A program made the translations under genes and the position numbers. From contig JAJXWC010000072.1 in NCBI GenBank assembly GCA_021781855.1, positions 1 to 10,539 on the forward strand: DNA of 10,539 bases. The letters run 5' to 3'. The notes under the pieces are model-generated. The model had not been told where the DNA came from. It saw only the letters and a list, made by a program, of their open reading frames with translations, and did no database searches. This document shows positions 6,003-10,539 of the stretch, in pieces; position 1 is the first letter of the stretch; every line of letters starts with the position of its first letter. This DNA is from Bacillota bacterium. GTDB lineage: Bacteria > Bacillota > Bacilli > Lactobacillales > Streptococcaceae.

Positions 6003-6932
6003 TCAAGCTTTCAATTCTACATCATAAGCAGATACTACATTTTTAAGCTCCGAAAGATAAAGTTGCGCTTGCGTGCTGAGTTGCGCTGCTTTAGGCGAAA
6101 TCCACCCCACTTCGATGCTATCCTCCACTGCGAGCGGAATTGCGACAATATGGTCTCCATTAAGGTCTCTGCTCACAATTCCCGTCGAAATCGTATAGCC
6201 GTTCAACCCAATCATTAAGTTAAAAATTGTCGCTCGGTCACCGACTTTTATATCTTTTTTAGCATAAACCGTAGACAAAATCTCTTCAGAAAAATAAAAT
6301 GAATTATGTTCTCCTTGCTCATAGGACAAGCGGGGAAAATTTTCTAAATCCTTCAAAGTAACAAATGCACGTTCAGCCAATGGGTTAGTTGAACTTACAA
6401 ATACATGAGGTTTTGCAACAAAAAGTGCATGAAAAACCAACTGATTTTCACGCAAAATCTTATCTATCACCTGCTCATTATAATTATTTTTGTAAAGCAC
6501 ACCCAGCTCACTTCGCAGCGTTTTCACATCTTCGATAATCTCATAGGTTCGAGCCTCACGAAGCGTATATTCATATTCATTACTTTCTGTCTTCTTCACC
6601 ATGTTGACAAAAGCATTAACTGCAAACGCATAATGTTGAGTAGAAATCGCACAAAGTTTACGCGAAGGCTTTTTATTCAACCAACGTGTCTCGAGCAAAT
6701 CAGACTGTTCTAACACTTGACGAGCATAACCGAGAAATTCCCTCCCGTCCGTTGTAAGTGAAATACCTTTGCTGGTTCGCTTTAAAAGTGAAGTCCCAAC
6801 TTCACTTTCAAGTTCTTTCATTGCTTTTGAAAGTGTCGGCTGAGCAATATAAAGCCCTTCTGCCGCTTGATTGATTGAGCCTGCTTTGGTAATTTCGACA
6901 AAATATTTGAGTTGTTGAAGACTAATCGTCAT
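6003..6932 (-). CDS. LysR-family transcriptional regulator
   Basis: The 309-residue protein starts with a winged helix-turn-helix typical of LysR regulators: LQQLKYFVEITKAGSINQAA, then LYIAQPTLSKAMKELESEVG (recognition helix) and LLKRTSKGISLTTDGREFL, within residues 5-68. The rest is the effector-binding domain with two Rossmann-like halves. The family usually binds a small metabolite and regulates a neighbouring or divergent gene. The nearest genes do not form a divergent pair with it, so its target cannot be named from context. The N-terminal reading is full length, yet no Shine-Dalgarno sequence precedes the ATG: the 15 bases before it read GGACTCACAATTTATT-like. No better in-frame start exists. 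The upstream region is repeat-like sequence, so its native promoter may have been displaced and expression may be weak. Confidence 0.88.
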   Translation of the reverse strand: MTISLQQLKYFVEITKAGSINQAAEGLYIAQPTLSKAMKELESEVGTSLLKRTSKGISLTTDGREFLGYARQVLEQSDLLETRWLNKKPSRKLCAISTQHYAFAVNAFVNMVKKTESNEYEYTLREARTYEIIEDVKTLRSELGVLYKNNYNEQVIDKILRENQLVFHALFVAKPHVFVSSTNPLAERAFVTLKDLENFPRLSYEQGEHNSFYFSEEILSTVYAKKDIKVGDRATIFNLMIGLNGYTISTGIVSRDLNGDHIVAIPLAVEDSIEVGWISPKAAQLSTQAQLYLSELKNVVSAYDVELKA

Positions 6933-6976
6933 AATAAATTGTGAGTCCGACTGCTTGTAAGCATGAAAATTCGTGG

Positions 6977-7006
6977 CTCGACTTGCGACTTCAGTCGCAT
7001 AGCGAG
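6977..7006. repeat. G/C-rich two-part hairpin upstream of the LysR gene
   Basis: CTCG (6977-6980) pairs with CGAG (7003-7006), and GCGAC (6985-6989) with GTCGC (6994-6998). A four-by-four internal loop separates the two stems and the apical loop is four bases. The pairing is stronger than most of this A/T-rich region. No T-run follows on either strand, so it is not a simple terminator. Confidence 0.5.
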
Positions 7007-7153
7007 AGACAGCGCAGGAGTTATGCTACGGGTACTGTACTTGAAACACTGCTTCAAGATTTCCAGATAAAGTTTGCAAAGCAAAGCGATTCCATCTTAT
7101 CTAATTTTCTAACTTCTAAGAAGGGGACTCAATTCCTTTCAAAATTTTCCTAG

Positions 7154-7229
7154 GAGTGATTACCTCATCAAGAGCAATACACTTGCTAAATTAAATTCTA
7201 TTGTAGCAAAACTTAGTAAAATGTTGTCA
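7154..7229 (+). repeat. Dispersed intergenic repeat, inverted diverged copy
   Basis: On the plus strand, AGTGATTACCTCATCAAGAG (7155-7174) resembles the end motif of the other copies. CTATTGTAGCAAAAC further on matches TATTGTAGCGAAAA of copy 2 in the same relative order. Its orientation is opposite to the other three copies. Similarity between these two blocks is weak, so limits are approximate. Confidence 0.4.
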
Positions 7230-7230
7230 A

Positions 7231-7258
7231 TAAAAAAATTCTCCCTTTCAGGAGAATA
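7231..7258 (-). terminator. Terminator of the DUF1761-like gene
   Basis: On the minus strand ATTCTCC (7257-7251) pairs with GGAGAAT (7244-7238) around a six-base loop, and seven T follow. It begins about 18 bases after the stop codon of the membrane protein gene, so it is a clear intrinsic terminator for that transcript. Confidence 0.85.
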
Positions 7259-7275
7259 ATTGATTCAAATCACTA

Positions 7276-7713
7276 TCAAGCAAATAATCCAATAACAGTT
7301 CCCATCAGAAGCAATCCAATCAGACCATTAACCATATGTAAGCCAATAAGTTTTCTACTTTGACCGCTATAAACAGCTAAAACAAATTGTCCCACACCGT
7401 AAAAAGCAAGCCAGCTAAGAAAAGCAAGCATAATCGTTGCCATCAAAGGATTCACACCAAAAGTACTTTCAATTCCAGCACGTGCTGTATTTGCCGTATG
7501 TGATAATCCGATAGACATGAGCACTCCAGCGATAATCGTTCCTCCAAAGGTAAAAATCATCTCACCAACTGGCATTTTTTTGTCTGCCATTTTAGCACCC
7601 ATACCAGATTCTTTTGCCCAAAATTTTCCCCAGGCGTGCATCGGATTATACAAAAGACTTTCCGCAATAATCCATATTAGAGTTCCTAAAATAATTGCTA
7701 ACCAATTAAACAT
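7276..7713 (-). CDS. DUF1761-like small integral membrane protein
   Basis: The 145-residue protein has four predicted membrane segments: about residues 3-23, 51-71, 88-113 and 122-144. Between the first two is a loop with LYNPMHAWGKFWAKESGM. The N-terminal pattern NWLAII...IIAESLLYNPM-WGKFW recalls DUF1761 proteins (typically NWLAIL...WYGPLFGKAW), a family of unknown function; the assignment is from memory of that pattern. No signal cleavage site, metal motif or catalytic residues stand out. The start has a moderate RBS (AAGAGA about nine bases before the ATG). It is transcribed alone, with a terminator just downstream and a repeat-filled region upstream, so neighbours give no hint of function. 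Confidence 0.7.
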   Translation of the reverse strand: MFNWLAIILGTLIWIIAESLLYNPMHAWGKFWAKESGMGAKMADKKMPVGEMIFTFGGTIIAGVLMSIGLSHTANTARAGIESTFGVNPLMATIMLAFLSWLAFYGVGQFVLAVYSGQSRKLIGLHMVNGLIGLLLMGTVIGLFA

Positions 7714-7811
7714 CTGTTTATCTCTTTTCTATGATTTTGATTATTCCCCCTTTAACCTAGCAAGCGTTTGATTTCAATGGGAATTTTGCTCCCCTTTCCC
7801 GCTGTCTTAAC

Positions 7812-7892
7812 AGTAACATATACCATTAAGCTCAATACTTGCTATACCACCAAAGCGGCGAATCGCAATTCTCACTGATGAAGTAATCATTT
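7812..7892 (-). repeat. Dispersed intergenic repeat, copy 3
   Basis: On the minus strand it starts ATGATTACTTCATCAGTGAG and later reads TATAGCAAGTATTGAGCTTA, aligning with TGTAGCGAAAATGGATAGCT of copy 2 in the same order. It lies upstream of the DUF1761-like gene. Its end motif also forms half of a perfect 12-bp inverted repeat (7876-7908). Confidence 0.5.
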
Positions 7893-7908
7893 CAATATTA
7901 CTTCATCA
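7876..7908. repeat. Perfect 12-bp inverted repeat
   Basis: TGATGAAGTAAT (7876-7887) and ATTACTTCATCA (7897-7908) flank a nine-base loop. One arm is the end motif of the dispersed repeat, so this may be two repeat ends meeting head to head. No T-run follows on either strand, so it may act as an RNA-stabilising hairpin in the leader of the DUF1761-like gene rather than as a terminator. Confidence 0.65.
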
Positions 7909-7933
7909 TTATATAAATAGTGAAACAGATTTT

Positions 7934-7939
7934 ATTATA
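7934..7939 (-). promoter_or_regulatory. Possible -10 element upstream of the DUF1761-like gene
   Basis: TATAAT on the minus strand lies 220 bases before the membrane protein gene and 54 bases after the stop of the 200-residue protein gene. The -35 at the expected distance is poor. If used, the leader would carry the 12-bp hairpin and repeat copy 3. Confidence 0.35.
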
Positions 7940-7992
7940 ACATATTATTTAAGGAACATAAAGAAGCCTTGCTTATATCTCTTTTTCTATTT

Positions 7993-8595
7993 TTAATGAT
8001 GATTTACAGATTCAATTTCACCATTTTTATTTAATTCACTATCCAATGCGTCAAGCATTCCGTGTAGCCAATCATGCATATCATTAACTGTTTTTAAATA
8101 GCCCAGTACATGTGATTTCAAACTGCGAACAAAAGCAATAACTTGTTCTTTCTCCGTATTTTTAGAAAATTTCATGTCTGAAACACTGCGACGTGTGATA
8201 CTAAAACCTTTTTTAAGGTCCTCTTCTTGAAAACTTGAGTAGAAAAAGTCAAGCTGGTCATGCAATTTTACCATTTTCTCATGAACAAACATGAGCATAG
8301 GTAAAAGTTCATCATCTGCCATTTTTTCCGCTGAAAAACGTGCCATGATTGGTCCTACGGTTGCGCGAATATATTCAGTCATCATCTCTGTTTGAAGTTG
8401 AATGACATTATAAACTTTTTCCATATTGTCAATATTAGCTGTTACATCGGCTTTTTCCGAACTATCTGCCTGATTAAAAAGCAAAAGTGCGATTTCGGAA
8501 TCCGCTTCATTTGGCTGATTTTTTGCGCTGAACACATCGTTAAAAACCATTTCAAAGCCATTGGCCTGTGCTAAAAATCTATCTTTAATATCCAT
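7993..8595 (-). CDS. Uncharacterised soluble helical protein
   Basis: I do not recognise this 200-residue protein. It has no signal peptide, membrane segment, cysteine, or obvious nucleotide-binding or catalytic motif. It looks helical: Met-rich stretches such as IQLQTEMMTEYI and LLPMLMFVHEKMVKLHDQLDFF (about residues 66-118) alternate with acidic linkers (residues 25-33 and 43-50), and the tail ends ESVNHH. Helical bundles of this kind often serve as adaptor or binding proteins, but no function can be given. The start is well supported by AGAAGGAAA about eight bases before the ATG. It is a single gene with its own promoter (8671-8700) between two unrelated transcripts. Coding quality is good: a full-length frame, a strong RBS and no long competing frame. 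Confidence 0.8.
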   Translation of the reverse strand: MDIKDRFLAQANGFEMVFNDVFSAKNQPNEADSEIALLLFNQADSSEKADVTANIDNMEKVYNVIQLQTEMMTEYIRATVGPIMARFSAEKMADDELLPMLMFVHEKMVKLHDQLDFFYSSFQEEDLKKGFSITRRSVSDMKFSKNTEKEQVIAFVRSLKSHVLGYLKTVNDMHDWLHGMLDALDSELNKNGEIESVNHH

Positions 8596-8670
8596 TTTAT
8601 TTTCCTTCTGAAAAGTATAAGATAAGGCGTCTCGAAAAGCTCAAAAATAGCAGCTTTTAGAGCCCTTTTA

Positions 8671-8700
8671 ATTATAGCAAAAAAGCCGACAGACTGTCGG
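8671..8700 (-). promoter_or_regulatory. Promoter of the uncharacterised gene, overlapping the upstream terminator
   Basis: CCGACA (8700-8695, four of six to the -35 consensus) and TATAAT (8676-8671) are 18 bases apart on the minus strand. The -35 lies in one arm of the sir2 terminator hairpin. Transcription would begin near 8664, about 70 bases before the start codon. Confidence 0.5.
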
Positions 8701-8703
8701 TTT
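8678..8703 (-). terminator. Terminator of the dipeptidase-sir2 transcript
   Basis: CCGACA and TGTCGG form a perfect stem, extendable to nine pairs with a G-U and two A-U, around a three-base loop. On the minus strand CTTTTTTG follows. It is about 100 bases after the sir2 stop codon. The plus-strand side has only TTT, so it works best for minus-strand transcription. Confidence 0.75.
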
Positions 8704-8805
8704 GGAAAAATTTTATCATTCATTTAAAGTGATTCCTTCACCATAGATTCCTATCTTTCTCGTCTGGGCGATAAGATTAGTAATTCTGAGCTTTTAGAAC
8801 ATTCT

Positions 8806-9495
8806 TTATATTAATTCGAAAACTTCGCTTGCATCGCCGATAAAGCTAGCAAAAACCTCTGGTAAAGCGATTGGTTCACGGTTTATCGCAATAATTTTTG
8901 CTTGTGGATTAGCATAGTCAATCAGACTCGCAAATGGATAGACTTTAAAGCTTGTGCCGACAATAGCAATCACATCTGCTCGTTTCAAAGCCGTCAGCGC
9001 CTGCTCAATATTTTCTTGGTCAATGCTCTCATCATAGAGTACGACATTTGGGCGAACGATGCCCCCACAATTTTCATGAAGATAGCTTTTTAAAAAATCG
9101 GATGAAGTTACTGTTGCTCCGCATTTTTCACAATGACATTGGTCAATCGTACCATGAAATTCGATAGTATTTTTGCTGCCCGCTTTTTTGTGAAGTCCAT
9201 CAATATTCTGGGTGATGACAGTAGCATCTAGTTTTGCCATCACACGATGGATTACATTTGGTTGTGCTTCAGGATGGTAAATCTGTTTGATAAATTGGTA
9301 GAAAGCGGCAGTGTCGTTTTGCATCGCGCGATGAGAAAGGAGATATTCAGGAGCTTTTAGTCCACTTTTGGTATAAATCCCGTCCATCGAGCGATAATCG
9401 GGAATACCTGATGGAGTAGAAACGCCTGCTCCAGTCATGAAAACAAGGTGCTGAGCGGATTTTAGAAGTGCTGCGATTTCAGTTGCTGTGTTCAT
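8806..9495 (-). CDS. Sir2-family NAD-dependent protein deacylase
   Basis: This 229-residue sirtuin would remove acyl groups from lysines using NAD, giving nicotinamide and O-acyl-ADP-ribose. The NAD-binding GAGVSTPSGIPDYRS spans residues 22-36; TQNIDGLH is at 95-102; the catalytic His is H114 in FHG. The zinc-binding region has C122-x2-C125 but then H140-E-N-C143 instead of the usual second CxxC, with an extra C120, so zinc may be held by three Cys and one His or not at all. RBS GAGGGA lies eight bases before the ATG and directly after the dipeptidase stop; the 11-base gap makes the two genes one operon. In relatives the family regulates acetyl-CoA synthetase and other metabolic enzymes; here the substrate is unknown. 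Confidence 0.92.
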   Translation of the reverse strand: MNTATEIAALLKSAQHLVFMTGAGVSTPSGIPDYRSMDGIYTKSGLKAPEYLLSHRAMQNDTAAFYQFIKQIYHPEAQPNVIHRVMAKLDATVITQNIDGLHKKAGSKNTIEFHGTIDQCHCEKCGATVTSSDFLKSYLHENCGGIVRPNVVLYDESIDQENIEQALTALKRADVIAIVGTSFKVYPFASLIDYANPQAKIIAINREPIALPEVFASFIGDASEVFELI

Positions 9496-9506
9496 TTTTT
9501 GTCCCT

Positions 9507-10539
9507 CTAATCATTAAAATCAAACCTAAGTTTCATATGAGCAGAACCCAGCACAACCATGCGACCGAGAAGTTCAGTTTGGGCTTTAAGAGCACAATTT
9601 GCAAGCTTTTCATTCGCTGCAGTGAGGTAGCCAATTTTATCTGGCGCTGCTTCAAACCGAGCATCAGTAATGTTTTGGATTTCGTGGAAATGGCTCATCG
9701 TCTCAAGTTCAAACGTATTGCGCAAGTCAACGAAAAGGTCATAATTGCTGTCGCCGAGCACTGCTGTGGTTGCGCAAAGCCAGTACATATTAGTCGGGTC
9801 ATAGGCGGCTGTTGCGTCACGATAGCAGACTGGCGTGTCATTGATTGCTGTATAAAAGGGCACAATATGATTGAAAGTATTTGCTCCAAAAGCGAGCCAC
9901 TGCACACCTGCAAGTTCTTTTGCTACATGGTTTCTGATTTGCAAGACATGCACACTATGATTGCGGTTGATACCAATCGGACGGAAAAGTTTTCGCTGAC
10001 TTTCAGTATTCGTCGTACCATAAGGGTCAAATGGTGTATTTTCAAAATGACTGCTGAGCACAAACTTGACCTCTTCGACAGAAATTTTTCGGCTGGCTTT
10101 GCAGATAAATGGAAGTTCTGCATTTTGGGGGTCATTAGAGGGATTTCCTAAGAAATTTTGTCCGTACCAAGTTCGCGGATTATTATAAACACTATCTTTG
10201 ATGCTGCTCGTTCCGAAAATATGACGAAGATTGTAGCCAGAAAAATCAGGATTGAGCTTGTCTGCGATATCTTTCAACCCTTTTGAGCTGAGCATGTCAG
10301 CATTTTCAAAATCAAAACGATCAATATTCATGCGATTTGGTGCAACAACATAGCTATCATCAGGGATGCGTACTGCTGCCCAATGGTGTCCGCCAATCGT
10401 TTCAAGCCACCACACTTCATCGTGGTCAGCAAATGCAATACCGTTTGGCTCATAGGTGCCATAAGTTTCAAGAAGCTCACCTAGCCGCTCAACTCCCGCA
10501 CGAGCCGAAGTAATATAAGGCAAAACCAATGTCACTAAA
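9507..10539 (-). CDS. pepD: C69-family dipeptidase (PepD-like), 5' end outside the window
   Basis: The visible 344 codons are the C-terminal part of a peptidase family C69 dipeptidase, which cleaves dipeptides in the cytoplasm after peptide import. Recognisable blocks are GIAFADHDEVWWLETIGGHHWAAVRIPDDSYVVAPNR split as usual around the WWLETIGGHHW core, then FDPYGT and RNHSVHVLQIR. The frame stays open to the window edge; a GTG at 10533-10535 is internal, because the conserved N-terminal region with the catalytic cysteine (next to the start in PepD) and roughly 130 residues are missing. Family members are about 470 residues, in line with that. The gene ends TAG at 9507, immediately before the Shine-Dalgarno sequence of the sirtuin gene, so the two are co-transcribed. 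Dipeptidases of this type are common in lactococci and lactobacilli growing on milk or plant protein. Confidence 0.9.
   Translation of the reverse strand, partial: LVTLVLPYITSARAGVERLGELLETYGTYEPNGIAFADHDEVWWLETIGGHHWAAVRIPDDSYVVAPNRMNIDRFDFENADMLSSKGLKDIADKLNPDFSGYNLRHIFGTSSIKDSVYNNPRTWYGQNFLGNPSNDPQNAELPFICKASRKISVEEVKFVLSSHFENTPFDPYGTTNTESQRKLFRPIGINRNHSVHVLQIRNHVAKELAGVQWLAFGANTFNHIVPFYTAINDTPVCYRDATAAYDPTNMYWLCATTAVLGDSNYDLFVDLRNTFELETMSHFHEIQNITDARFEAAPDKIGYLTAANEKLANCALKAQTELLGRMVVLGSAHMKLRFDFND

Larger units (their letters stand above)
6933..7275. other. Intergenic stretch without a gene, repeats and hairpins
   Basis: No convincing coding region is present; an open frame on the plus strand (6941-7153) lacks an RBS and family resemblance. 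The stretch holds a G/C-rich hairpin (6977-7006), a plus-strand copy of the dispersed repeat (7154-7229) and the terminator of the DUF1761 gene (7231-7258). I found no promoter for the LysR gene that would place its start upstream of the ATG. Confidence 0.5.

Noticed and set aside
5944..6027. Plus-strand 27-codon ORF with a hydrophobic N-terminus (MLFMKISLLFVML), divergent from rgg, as some SHP genes are
   Set aside because: No Shine-Dalgarno sequence precedes either Met, it overlaps the LysR gene end, and only a weak TATACT lies upstream. Kept as a remote alternative to the ORF at 4717-4797.
6941..7153. Plus-strand open frame of 70 codons upstream of the LysR gene
   Set aside because: GTG start without RBS in hairpin- and repeat-rich sequence; composition does not look coding.
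9468..10151. Plus-strand open frame of 227 codons opposite the dipeptidase gene
   Set aside because: It is antisense to a clear family member, has no RBS and shows no recognisable protein features.
10533..10535. GTG as the start of the dipeptidase gene
   Set aside because: The frame continues to the window edge and the conserved N-terminal part with the catalytic Cys is still missing, so the GTG is internal.

Overview
The window is AT-rich, low-GC Gram-positive DNA. Its content points to Lactococcus or a close relative in Streptococcaceae: a ComX-type competence sigma factor, an Rgg regulator, a C69 dipeptidase and an ECF-transporter S component. The genus is my inference from these families, not from a search. 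All ten recognisable protein genes, and an eleventh very short one, read on the minus strand, so transcription order runs from high to low coordinates.

Right end (10539 to about 8680): the 3' part of a C69 dipeptidase gene (its start lies outside the window) is followed after 11 bases by a Sir2-family deacylase gene, with a terminator at 8678-8703. Then come a soluble helical protein of unknown function (7993-8595) and a small DUF1761-like membrane protein (7276-7713) with its own terminator. A LysR regulator (6003-6932) follows, lacking a good ribosome binding site.

Centre (5830 to 4111): an Rgg-family regulator, a perfect 9-bp inverted repeat with a T-run, a well-placed 26-codon ORF (4717-4797), then a comX-like sigma factor. 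Regulator, short peptide and comX in one orientation resemble the ComR-ComS-ComX circuits of streptococci. The regulator here is of the Rgg/SHP type and the peptide is unlike known ComS, so this is a candidate new pheromone circuit for competence.

Left part (4037 to 41): an ABC-F ATPase of the YfmR/Uup type, then a strong promoter (2127-2155) and a preQ1-I riboswitch with a readable antiterminator/terminator switch. Below it are an IunH-family nucleoside hydrolase and an ECF S component, closed by a terminator at 41-70. This is best read as a salvage unit for queuosine or its precursors, with the hydrolase releasing the base and the S component giving import specificity.

The spacers between genes share diverged copies of an intergenic repeat marked by GTGATTACTTCATC. 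Two copies begin exactly at the stop codon of the preceding gene. These repeats explain most of the otherwise empty intergenic sequence.
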